From the NCBI GenBank assembly GCA_964543125.1, contig CAZIWX010000015.1, positions 1 to 38,256 on the forward strand: 38,256 nucleotides of DNA, in the 5' to 3' direction. Both the position numbers and the translations under genes were made by a program. This document shows, piece by piece, positions 23,820-30,849 of the stretch. Each line of letters starts with the position of its first letter. Within the stretch, counting starts at the first letter, position 1. The notes below the pieces were generated by a model. That model was not told the origin of the DNA, did no database searches, and saw nothing but the letters and a program-made list of their open reading frames with translations. This DNA comes from CAZIWX01 sp964543125 (GTDB lineage Bacteria > Fidelibacterota > UBA8477).

Positions 23820-25529
23820 ATGTATAACAGATCAGACCCACGCTTCAATTATTTGAAATATCTTTTTATCACCCTGTTGTCTACTCCACTTTGGGGCCTG
23901 GCGCCCTTTCGGGCTGATATCAATCACTTAATACCCAATTATATCACGCTAAATGTTTCCGCCTTAAGCTTCGGCGATGTTTCCCTGGGCAACCAGGCCG
24001 ATCAAACCGTTTTTATTTATAATGGCACCGGCGACACGCTCGACGTTTTTAGTGGGCTGACCATGAGCGCGGTTTTTTCCGCCACGCAATGGACAACCAC
24101 CACCCTTTTGCCCATGGATTCCGCCGGCATCGGCATCGAATTCACACCGGCCACCAACCTGGCGTATCACGATTTTCTGATAATCGGCGTTCAGGATTGC
24201 GATCATGCCCTCGTCATACCCCTTAGCGGCAACGGACGGGCCGGGGCTGATTACGCCATTACTTTCAATAAATCCGGTGAAGACCTCAAAGCGGTGCTGC
24301 CTGATTTGTTCCCGGAAAAGATCGACTTGGGGTATAACGGCGGCCGGGCCGCCATGTACGGCTACATCGACAATCACAACGACTCGTTAACCGGCGTTTA
24401 CACCGGATTTACGCAATATTGGCCCTACGGCAGCACCGGGACCTTCCCCAATCCCATCAATTGCGAACACACCTGGCCCCAAAGCTTCTTTAATTCCGAA
24501 AATCCCATGAAAGGCGACATTAACCATCTCTTTCCCACCCACATGGACGCCAACAGCCGCCGCAGCAACTACCCTTTTGGTAATGTTACCCAAAATATTA
24601 CCTGGCAGGAGGGCGGTTCTAGTTTGGGACAAAACGCTTACGGGGAAACGGTTTTTGAACCCCGGGACGTCCATAAAGGCGATGCCGCCCGGGCGATTTT
24701 CTATTTTATAACGCGCTATGGCAACCGGGGGAATTATCTCGGCGCCCACCAGGAAACCGATCTGCGGGAATGGTATGCGGCAGACCCCGTGAGCCAGAAG
24801 GAAATTGACCGCAATAATGGTGTTTACCAATACCAGCACAACCGCAACCCCTTCATCGATCACCCGGAGTTCCTGGACCGGATATCCAGTTTTGCCGGTA
24901 CGGCCACGGTTACCGCCCAACCTAAAATAACCGTTGCCCCCAATATCCTGGTGTATTCGGTCTCCAACGCCGACTCGATTTATCTGACCCTTGCCAATTC
25001 GGGGAATTCCCCACTCCAAATTTCGGGGATATCAACGAATGCCAGCTGGTTGCCAACGCTGAACGCGGCACCATATTCGATGGCGGCGGGTACAGCCTGG
25101 GAAATTGGATTTGCCTTTCAACCGGATCAGGGCGCCGGTAATTACACCACGAGCGTGAATATTCTGAGTAACGACCCGGATTCGTCCACGATCACGCGCA
25201 ACATCACTTTTCAGTATGACCCGAATTCTGAAATTGGCCCTGAAAACTTACCCCGGCGGTTTGATCTTATAAAAGCCTATCCCAATCCTTTTAATGCGAG
25301 AATAACCTTGTCGGTGAATTTAACGGCACGGCATTCAACCGTATTAAAACTCTATGATTTGCAGGGACATTTATTGCAGTATTGGAAGTTATCCGCCGGT
25401 CAGGGCCGGCAACGAGTGGTCTGGAACGCCCGGAATCAGACGGGCGCCGAAGTTTCTTCCGGGATCTATTTCTTAGTGATCAGTCAGGATGCGCGTAGGG
25501 CCGTCCGGCGGTTGGTTCTATTGCGCTAA
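23820..25529 (+). CDS. Secreted endonuclease I-family nuclease with C-terminal sorting/FlgD-like domain
   Basis: A 569-residue exported protein. After a hydrophobic segment (YLKYLFITLLSTPLWGLAPF) comes an Ig-like/ASH-type domain (LSFGDVSLGNQADQTVFIYN). The endonuclease I core occupies about 150-360, with INCEHTWPQSFF, GDINHLFPTHMDANSRRSN, AARAIFYFITRYG and NRNPFIDHPEFLDRI. A second Ig-like domain (PNILVYSVSNADSIYLTLAN) precedes the C-terminal YPNPFNARITLSVNL module ending GIYFLVISQDARRAVRRLVL. The EHTWPQS/NHLFP residues are the metal-binding core of this unspecific nuclease family. The C-terminus resembles type IX sorting or FlgD-Ig modules of FCB bacteria. ATG at 23820 is chosen since it directly precedes the export signal. 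Its likely role is digesting extracellular nucleic acid. Confidence 0.9.
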   Translation: MYNRSDPRFNYLKYLFITLLSTPLWGLAPFRADINHLIPNYITLNVSALSFGDVSLGNQADQTVFIYNGTGDTLDVFSGLTMSAVFSATQWTTTTLLPMDSAGIGIEFTPATNLAYHDFLIIGVQDCDHALVIPLSGNGRAGADYAITFNKSGEDLKAVLPDLFPEKIDLGYNGGRAAMYGYIDNHNDSLTGVYTGFTQYWPYGSTGTFPNPINCEHTWPQSFFNSENPMKGDINHLFPTHMDANSRRSNYPFGNVTQNITWQEGGSSLGQNAYGETVFEPRDVHKGDAARAIFYFITRYGNRGNYLGAHQETDLREWYAADPVSQKEIDRNNGVYQYQHNRNPFIDHPEFLDRISSFAGTATVTAQPKITVAPNILVYSVSNADSIYLTLANSGNSPLQISGISTNASWLPTLNAAPYSMAAGTAWEIGFAFQPDQGAGNYTTSVNILSNDPDSSTITRNITFQYDPNSEIGPENLPRRFDLIKAYPNPFNARITLSVNLTARHSTVLKLYDLQGHLLQYWKLSAGQGRQRVVWNARNQTGAEVSSGIYFLVISQDARRAVRRLVLLR

Positions 25530-25849
25530 ATTGATCTATCCCTTCACACCGGAAATTTACAGGCGTAAATTATTATTCAGCGTGCCGGGAATGGTCGTAG
25601 TATCCGGCTGCGCTGCGCGTTGGGAATTCAAAACAAATATTTCAATTCACTTCATTTTTGAAATTTAAGTTTCACGCATAAATTCTAATCCGGTTTTGCG
25701 GCCCCGCTGATTATCAACCGATCTAACCCTCATAAGTTGCTATTGTTGTTTGTTCTACCTGAAGTGGTACATCCTGACCCGCCTGGGCAGGGCCGGACAG
25801 GTTTTTATACGACTATTTTTAATTCCATTTTCACCTTCTCGGGGCATTT
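25530..25849. other. Non-coding gap between endonuclease I and the cassette array
   Basis: A 320-base stretch with no open frame that I can support and no clear terminator after the nuclease gene. Short inverted pieces are present (GGAAATTTAC...GTAAATT, CTGCGCTGCGCG), but nothing repeats elsewhere in the window. It marks the change from GC-balanced host DNA to the AT-rich array. Confidence 0.5.
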
Positions 25850-25931
25850 GTCTATAATGTCAATGCAGACATACGAAGTTCGCTTGCGAATTTGGGCGTA
25901 GCGAAGCGGAGCCGTATATCCGCTGTTATAC
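25850..25931 (-). other. attC-like recombination site (after the 157-residue protein gene)
   Basis: Read on the minus strand: outer core GTATAAC (25931-25925), one base, arm GCGGATATACG (25923-25913), a 37-base centre with its own TTCGC/GCGAA hairpin, arm CGTATGTCTGC (25875-25865), a short spacer and a decayed partner core TTATAG (near 25853-25858). The 11-base arms pair at 9 positions, and the longer spacer is on the R' side as in known attC sites. Loss of the GTT in the distal core suggests it is no longer active. A second inverted pair, GTTATACGC / GCGTCTAAC, lies at 25925-25971 and overlaps the gene's stop codon. Confidence 0.6.
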
Positions 25932-25966
25932 GCTCCCGATAACGACGAAGAGTTGGCGAGGGGCGT

Positions 25967-26440
25967 CTAACGATTTAAACATTTTAGGCCACACTTCTCC
26001 AAGTTCCAGTATACACACTTCCTTGGCGATGAACAGCATATCTCCATATATTTGTCCGAAACTTTTGATAAAATTAATGGATTGTGTGGATATTTCTGCA
26101 GCGTGTTTATCGCTTCTTCTTTTTTTGTTACATATCGTGCTTTTCCTGCGCTGACCATTCCTTCAGCCAATTCATCTAAGAATACAGATTCTGTAAATTC
26201 TGAATTTCTATGTATTGCTTTGCATACACGTTCCCCAACCGCACATTTTTTTGATTCTCGAATTAACCCTGATGCTGTTTTTACATCAATAAGTTTTGGC
26301 TCGAATTTTATTATTCTCTTGAGCAGCATTTTTCGAATTTTGAAACCAATAATTGGAACTTTTACAAATCTGAGGAAAGAAAGAGATTTTTTTACATCGG
26401 TGAGTATCTTCCCTGTGATATAGTCATTCACATTTGCCAT
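25967..26440 (-). CDS. Hypothetical cassette protein with Cys-rich C-terminus
   Basis: A 157-residue basic protein of no family I recognise. The first 60 residues are helical and Lys-rich (LTDVKKSLSFLRFVKVPIIG), without a clear signal peptide. The middle part has an EGMVSAGKARYVTKKEEAIN helix. The end holds a cysteine cluster, ICCSSPRKCVYWNLEKCGLKC, with five cysteines in 21 residues, which could bind zinc or an Fe-S cluster. Codon use is AT-rich, unlike the host genes. The gene is flanked by attC-like sites on both sides, and its TAG stop lies inside a GTTAGAC core-like sequence, as often seen in cassettes. Real coding status is likely but unproven. Confidence 0.6.
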   Translation of the reverse strand: MANVNDYITGKILTDVKKSLSFLRFVKVPIIGFKIRKMLLKRIIKFEPKLIDVKTASGLIRESKKCAVGERVCKAIHRNSEFTESVFLDELAEGMVSAGKARYVTKKEEAINTLQKYPHNPLILSKVSDKYMEICCSSPRKCVYWNLEKCGLKCLNR

Positions 26441-26493
26441 GAAATTACCAGCTATATTGATTTTACAGGGCTAATGGCGTCCCAAAGCCGATT

Positions 26494-26546
26494 GCCCATA
26501 ACGGTTTGGCTATGAGCAGTTTTAATGGCGTATAGCCGATGTTGGC
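26494..26546 (-). other. attC-like recombination site (after the DUF3800 gene)
   Basis: Read on the minus strand: core GCCAAC (26546-26541), ATC, arm GGCTAT (26537-26532), an 18-base loop, arm ATAGCC (26513-26508), AAACC and core GTTATGGGC (26502-26494). The 6-base arms pair perfectly; the spacer is 3 bases on one side and 5 on the other, the asymmetry typical of attC. It starts 11 bases after the DUF3800 stop. At 53 bases it is at the short end of known attC sites. Confidence 0.65.
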
Positions 26547-26556
26547 GGTAGTATTA

Positions 26557-27393
26557 CTATCTGATTGTATCTGGTGCATATTGATAAAATAGGTTTGAAC
26601 ATTCACAACGACCTCTTGTCCGAATTATATTGTTTTTTGGTATTGAACGAGCTAAAATCAAATTAGTCCAAGTTCTAACTCTATCAACCTCATCTCTATA
26701 GTCAGGCTGAACAAGTCCCATTTGAAGTTCAATATGTTTTCTTAGAAAAAAGCAAATAAAGTCTGCAAGTTGAATCAGCCCAACTTGTTTTGAATCAACA
26801 AAATGAGGAACATCAACAATTTGACTCATTTTTTCTTGGTTTGGCTTTTTGTCGTAGTATGAATCTGTCCAATCTGGTGGTGATAGAAGAAGATCAGTAA
26901 ATCTCTGTTGCTCTCTATGTTCGTGGTCGAAGATTAAAACGAATGCTCCCTTTGGATTAATTGTCCTTTTTCTCCCTCTTGGTGCTCCTTGATATTTTTT
27001 CTGAAGAGATAATGCTATGTGCATAGCCATAAATCTCCACAAGGTTCCAATTTCTTTCAGTCTTTCATTATTTTTAAAGTCATTATAAAATCGTTCTTTA
27101 TGAACTGCTGTGTAAACTATTTGATGTCTTCTTTCGTGCAACCAATTAAATATTGTCGTGATGATGTCTGCTCGTTGTTGTCCTCTTAACTCTCTCCAAG
27201 GACTGTTTCCAGAATAAAAGTCTCGAGTATGAATTTCATCAATTTCTCTACCTATTATTTGACTTAACTGTTGCAATAATGCGTTCCAATCTGCTTTTGT
27301 CGGTCTCATTCTGTAGGAATCGGCAATAACACTTGCCATTACAGCAATTGGCTCTTCACCAGTTCCACTTTCGTCTATGTAAACAAACTGCAT
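26557..27393 (-). CDS. DUF3800 domain protein
   Basis: A 278-residue protein of the DUF3800 family, recognised by the N-terminal FVYIDESGTGE, which resembles an RNase H-like strand with an acidic motif, and by the C-terminal QVGLIQLADFICFFLRKHIE. A central INPKGAFVLIFDHEHREQQR segment supplies further acidic and His residues. The family has no established reaction; an RNase H-like nuclease fold is a common guess, and members are frequent in mobile and defence-rich DNA. There is no signal peptide. The gene is AT-rich, has an attC-like site 11 bases after its stop and another about 23 bases before its start, and so has the form of a complete cassette. Confidence 0.85.
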   Translation of the reverse strand: MQFVYIDESGTGEEPIAVMASVIADSYRMRPTKADWNALLQQLSQIIGREIDEIHTRDFYSGNSPWRELRGQQRADIITTIFNWLHERRHQIVYTAVHKERFYNDFKNNERLKEIGTLWRFMAMHIALSLQKKYQGAPRGRKRTINPKGAFVLIFDHEHREQQRFTDLLLSPPDWTDSYYDKKPNQEKMSQIVDVPHFVDSKQVGLIQLADFICFFLRKHIELQMGLVQPDYRDEVDRVRTWTNLILARSIPKNNIIRTRGRCECSNLFYQYAPDTIR

Positions 27394-27415
27394 ATTATAT
27401 CATTTCTTAATATTA

Positions 27416-27547
27416 CCCACAACGGTTGGCAATAAGAAACGTAGGGCATTTCGAAGAACTTATTTTCATATTACCAAGTCGTTTATTTAATGTTATGTCG
27501 TTCAAACTTAGCACTTTCCGCCCTATGTTTTTTATTGCGTGTTGTGC
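27416..27547 (-). other. attC-like recombination site (after the oxidoreductase gene), best example
   Basis: Read on the minus strand: core GCACAAC (27547-27541), AC, arm GCAATAA (27538-27532), then TAGGGC (27525-27520), a long centre, GCCCTA (27447-27442), arm TTATTGC (27435-27429), CAACC and core GTTGTGGG (27423-27416). Both arm pairs (7 and 6 bases) are perfect, and the outer cores pair over CACAAC/GTTGTG. Spacers of 2 and 5 bases give the usual attC asymmetry. It begins 12 bases after the stop of the oxidoreductase gene and ends 22 bases before the DUF3800 start. Confidence 0.75.
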
Positions 27548-27559
27548 GTTCGTTATTTT

Positions 27560-28492
27560 TTATTTCACGGTTATTGCCACTCCTCCTTTTTTATGTCCAT
27601 ATTCAACATATCTATGGGCTTCTACTATCTCCTCCAATTTGTAACATCTGTCAAGAACTGGTTTAATAAATCCAGACTCAACAAACTCTTTTATTTTGTT
27701 CAGTTGTTGAGAATCTAATTTTAAATCTCCATCATCTATGGAAACATATTTACCATTTGATGATATAGCTTTTTTACAAGCTTGTTTCAGTTTTGATATT
27801 TTAGCTCTTCCAACTGAATCTAACATAAAATCAAAATATCCATCGTCATGAATATTATCTTGTTTTGTATAGTCGATTACAAAGTCGGCTCCTAAATTTT
27901 TAACCATTTCCATATTTGATGTACTGCAAACTCCTGTAACCTCTGCACCCAAATGTTTTGCAATTTGAACTGCCAAAGTACCAGATGTTCCAGACGCTCC
28001 GTAGATAAGAACTTTTTGTCCTTTTTGGATATTTCCTTTTTCTAAATATTGGAAAGCCAATAATCCACCATAAGCAACCATAGTCGCCTCTTCATGACTT
28101 ATATTGCTAGGTTTAATGGCAATACAACCACTTTTTGAGTCTTTTTCTTTCATACATGTGTATTCTGCATAAGTCCCAAGTCCAAAACCAGTGAGTCCGT
28201 AAACGCAATCTCCAGGTTTAAATCGTTTTATATTTTTACCAATAGATTCAATCTCCCCAGAAAAAACCAAGCCAATAATTGATTTGCGTGGTCTAAAAAT
28301 ACCTATCATTAGTCTAAAAGGAATCACAAGAGCAGATGAGACTTTTGAACTCCGAATAAAAATATCACTATTTGTTACAGCAGTTGCATGAATTTTAATA
28401 CAGATTTCATCATCTTTTGCAGTCGGTTTTTCCACTTCTTTTAGTTTTAAAACATCAGGGGAACCATATTTCGTGCAAATTATAGCTTTCAT
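27560..28492 (-). CDS. Zinc-independent MDR oxidoreductase (quinone reductase/alcohol dehydrogenase-like)
   Basis: A 310-residue NAD(P)H-dependent medium-chain dehydrogenase/reductase. The N-terminal GroES-like part (MKAIICTKYGSPDVLKLKEV) and the Rossmann fold (VLIYGASGTSGTLAVQIAKH, with a GASGTSG nucleotide loop) are clear, as is the C-terminal GHKKGGVAITV. The Cys/His zinc ligands of alcohol dehydrogenases are missing, so it belongs with zeta-crystallin/quinone oxidoreductase-like enzymes and probably reduces a quinone or an activated double bond. The gene is AT-rich, lies first in the cassette array and is followed 12 bases later by the best attC-like site. Such reductases are common cargo; the natural substrate is unknown. 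Confidence 0.9.
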   Translation of the reverse strand: MKAIICTKYGSPDVLKLKEVEKPTAKDDEICIKIHATAVTNSDIFIRSSKVSSALVIPFRLMIGIFRPRKSIIGLVFSGEIESIGKNIKRFKPGDCVYGLTGFGLGTYAEYTCMKEKDSKSGCIAIKPSNISHEEATMVAYGGLLAFQYLEKGNIQKGQKVLIYGASGTSGTLAVQIAKHLGAEVTGVCSTSNMEMVKNLGADFVIDYTKQDNIHDDGYFDFMLDSVGRAKISKLKQACKKAISSNGKYVSIDDGDLKLDSQQLNKIKEFVESGFIKPVLDRCYKLEEIVEAHRYVEYGHKKGGVAITVK

Positions 28493-28533
28493 GTTTATTT
28501 ATCCTTTTATAATTCTATCTCACAGGTTATGAC

Positions 28534-28568
28534 GCACAACGGTGGTGTATACTCATTGTATATATACC
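28534..28568 (-). other. attC-like half-site upstream of the oxidoreductase gene
   Basis: On the minus strand an 8-base arm pair (complements of 28561-28568 and 28544-28551, one G:U) is followed by ACC and the core GTTGTGC (28540-28534), matching the CCGTTGTG end of the site at 27416. I cannot find the expected opposite core next to the other arm, so this is half a site or a decayed one. It marks the start of the array, 42 bases before the oxidoreductase gene. Confidence 0.45.
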
Positions 28569-28620
28569 GCCAAATCGCAACGCTATAATCAATGGTTTAT
28601 ATTTCTCTTTTAGCATTAGT

Positions 28621-28875
28621 TTAAACCACTCCAATCCCTGAAAAATCATTGATCAAATTTTCAATCCCGGTAAGCGCCTTTTCAAACCGGGTATAAATCA
28701 GGGCCATCCCGGCCTCTTTATAACCTGAAAGCTCCCGGAGTGCCTGGTTATCCCGGCCGCCTTCCGGCCGTAGCGCCGCCAACAAAGGCCGTCTGGTCCG
28801 CTCCGGCCATGATAAATCCACATCCGGCGCCCCGAACCAACCAAGCATCCGGGGGTTATATCGCTGCTGAATCAT
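28621..28875 (-). CDS. Small hypothetical protein
   Basis: An 84-residue open frame starting MIQQRYNPRMLGWFGAPDVD and ending NLINDFSGIGVV at a TAA exactly where the AT-rich array DNA begins. Composition is host-like. I recognise no family and no signal peptide. It could be the 5' remainder of a host gene cut by the cassette insertion, since the reading frame changes to AT-rich sequence at the stop codon, or it may be spurious. The 215 bases between it and the radical SAM gene hold nothing I can name. Confidence 0.35.
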   Translation of the reverse strand: MIQQRYNPRMLGWFGAPDVDLSWPERTRRPLLAALRPEGGRDNQALRELSGYKEAGMALIYTRFEKALTGIENLINDFSGIGVV

Positions 28876-29090
28876 TTTCAACTTTCAGACCCTTCTCGTT
28901 GAAATATTTTTCTCAATTTACCGCCTTTGACCGGTATTCCAAGCCCAAAGCTCCAGGCCGGTGCGGCGCCAATGTTTGAAAAGGGGTGTTATCGGCCCTG
29001 GCTGATTACGCCCCTTAACATTGGTTTACAACCGGAAAAAAAGCGCCCGGGTTCAGTGGCTCGGCTCCACGTCATCCGGGCCCGTCCGCA

Positions 29091-30467
29091 TCATCCGCCG
29101 CAACAACTTCCCTTCACCCGGTCATTCCCCTGCCTGGCGTGGGCCCGCAAGTCGTTGAAAACCGTTTCTGAAAAGTATTCGTTTTTCAAGGGGTAAAGCG
29201 TGTTATTCAAAAGCAGCGGATCAATAGCGGGGTCCAGCGCAAATTTCTCAACGGCGGTATCCCAATCCGCCGTACCGGGAATCGGCGAGAACGACGCCAA
29301 ACTCACCCGCGCGCCCTGCTCATGGACAAAATCGATGGTCTCCCGCACCTCCCGCGGTGATTGATCCGGCAGGCCCATTAGCACATAGGTCTCCACCTGC
29401 TGCCGCGGAAACCCCGCCCCTTCCAGATTTTCCAGGGCCGTCCGATAACCCCCGTTGGACACTTTGTAGGACATCCGTTTACGCTGTTCTTCATTGGCGG
29501 ACTCCAGGCTTAACCGGATTGTTTTAAAGCCCGCGCGAACCATCATTTCCGCCAACCGGACATCAATCATATTAGCAAACAGACCGTTGGGACAATGAAA
29601 ATTCAGGTTCATTTCGGATTCAATAATTAATTCCAGCAACGGCTCGATGTGCTTTTCCCGGTTGACAAACAACGCATCATCGTAGAATGCAAAGTGGCGC
29701 AGGCCGCGGGTTTCGTGCAGGTGACGAATTTCATTAAAAACTTCCCGGTACGGCCGCTGAATAAAGCATGGATTCAGTCTGGAGGTGGCGCAAAAGGAGC
29801 AGGTGTAGGGACAGCCCCGGGCGGTGAGGATGACGGCATAGTCCAGCCGGAGATACAAATCCCAGGGCAACGGAAATTCGCCTTTTAAAAAGGTGGGTAA
29901 CTTTTCCGGTTGCCCGGTTTCGAGCCCGAATCGCCGGCGGAGGAGCTTCAACACGGCACTTTCACCGTAACCGGTAATAATGGCATCGGCGCCGCTGGTT
30001 TCCCGGGCGTGTTTTGGACAAAGCGTGGCGTAGTTTCCGCCTAAAATAACCGGCACTTCCGGCCAGTGCCGCTGCACCTGCTGAATGACCATTTGCACGC
30101 CCGAATACCAGTAGGTCATAACCGAGGTAACCAGCACGGCATCCGGCCGTTCACGGCGATTTAGTTCAGCGCTAAAAGCTTCTGCCGGAATGCCGTAACG
30201 GCTCCAGCGGCGGGGAATGGATTTGATGACCGCGGGTTTGGGTAATTCGGTTTTGTAGAACTTCCCGCGGCCGTCCGGCTTACGGTCACCGGGTTTCATT
30301 AAGTGAGCAACCGATGGATGGTTTCGGTCCATACAGTCAATCAAGTCAATATTGTATCCGGCGGCGCGTAAACAGGCGCCCACGGTCAGCAAGCCCAACG
30401 GTTTGAGCCATAGATCATAGGCCGCGAAATCAGTAATCCAGGGATTGATGAGGAGTAAGCGCGGCAT
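29091..30467 (-). CDS. B12-binding-type radical SAM protein
   Basis: A 458-residue protein. The N-terminal 170 residues have the Rossmann-like B12-binding layout (LLLINPWITDFAAYDLWLKP, then LLTVGACLRAAGYNIDLIDC and VPVILGGNYATLCPKHARE). The radical SAM core follows, with the [4Fe-4S] motif C219-x3-C223-x2-C226 in ARGCPYTCSFCATS. Later strands are FAFYDDALFVNREKHIEPLL and LNFHCPNGLFANMIDVRLAE. It ends in a Cys-Cys-Gly-Gly tail. The family performs radical methylations and rearrangements, often in lipid or natural-product pathways, but the substrate is not evident. It is a single gene, convergent with nothing and divergent from the channel gene. Confidence 0.88.
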   Translation of the reverse strand: MPRLLLINPWITDFAAYDLWLKPLGLLTVGACLRAAGYNIDLIDCMDRNHPSVAHLMKPGDRKPDGRGKFYKTELPKPAVIKSIPRRWSRYGIPAEAFSAELNRRERPDAVLVTSVMTYWYSGVQMVIQQVQRHWPEVPVILGGNYATLCPKHARETSGADAIITGYGESAVLKLLRRRFGLETGQPEKLPTFLKGEFPLPWDLYLRLDYAVILTARGCPYTCSFCATSRLNPCFIQRPYREVFNEIRHLHETRGLRHFAFYDDALFVNREKHIEPLLELIIESEMNLNFHCPNGLFANMIDVRLAEMMVRAGFKTIRLSLESANEEQRKRMSYKVSNGGYRTALENLEGAGFPRQQVETYVLMGLPDQSPREVRETIDFVHEQGARVSLASFSPIPGTADWDTAVEKFALDPAIDPLLLNNTLYPLKNEYFSETVFNDLRAHARQGNDRVKGSCCGG

Positions 30468-30849
30468 GGCGTGAATTAAGTGTATTTCCGCGGCGGAAGA
30501 AACCGGGATTTGTTGCTGTTAAAGTTCGGGGACCGGAAGGAAAAAGGGTTGTTGTAGCCACGATTTTAAAAAAAGGATTCTGTTTCCAGCTCTTGTTTGA
30601 CAACCATTCAAGGTATTTTATAAGCAGAAGTTCGCCCGAAAACAGAAGTAACGTTTTTCTAAAACACTGGTAAGTAAAGGCTTGCGAGTCTTAAAAAGTG
30701 CCAGAGGGTGTTTTAGGTTTTGAATTCAACTACTAAGTGCAATTTGTTGATTGACCAAAGAATACTTCATTAGGTGTTTCCAGACTGGACAGGATCAGGA
30801 AGGATGCTCTTGTGTTGTAGGTTAACAGGCCAGTGCTAATGAGGAAAAG
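30468..30849. other. Divergent intergenic region between the radical SAM and channel genes
   Basis: A 382-base gap between divergent genes, more AT-rich than its surroundings. Apart from one promoter-like sequence on the plus strand (30597-30624) I see no gene, hairpin terminator or repeat. Confidence 0.5.
30597..30624 (+). promoter_or_regulatory. Candidate promoter for the channel/cNMP-sensor operon
   Basis: TTGACA at 30597-30602 and TATAAG at 30619-30624 are separated by 16 bases. It is the best sigma-70-like match in the gap and would give a leader of about 220 bases before the channel gene. Confidence 0.4.

Larger units (their letters stand above)
25850..28568 (-). mobile_element. Integron-type gene-cassette array without an integrase (CALIN-like)
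   Basis: Three AT-rich genes, all on the minus strand, alternate with three foldable attC-like sites (27416-27547, 26494-26546, 25850-25931), each beginning shortly after the stop codon of the gene before it. A fourth half-site lies just before the first gene. One gene plus one attC per unit, promoterless spacing, common orientation and foreign base composition are the signs of integron cassettes. No integrase is adjacent; the only one seen is the dead fragment at 2924-3415. Clusters of attC sites lacking an integrase are a recognised class. The flanks are ordinary host genes. Confidence 0.68.

Noticed and set aside
28621..29090. Part of the cassette array extending to 29.1 kb
   Set aside because: Composition is host-like beyond 28620 and no attC-like structure was found there.
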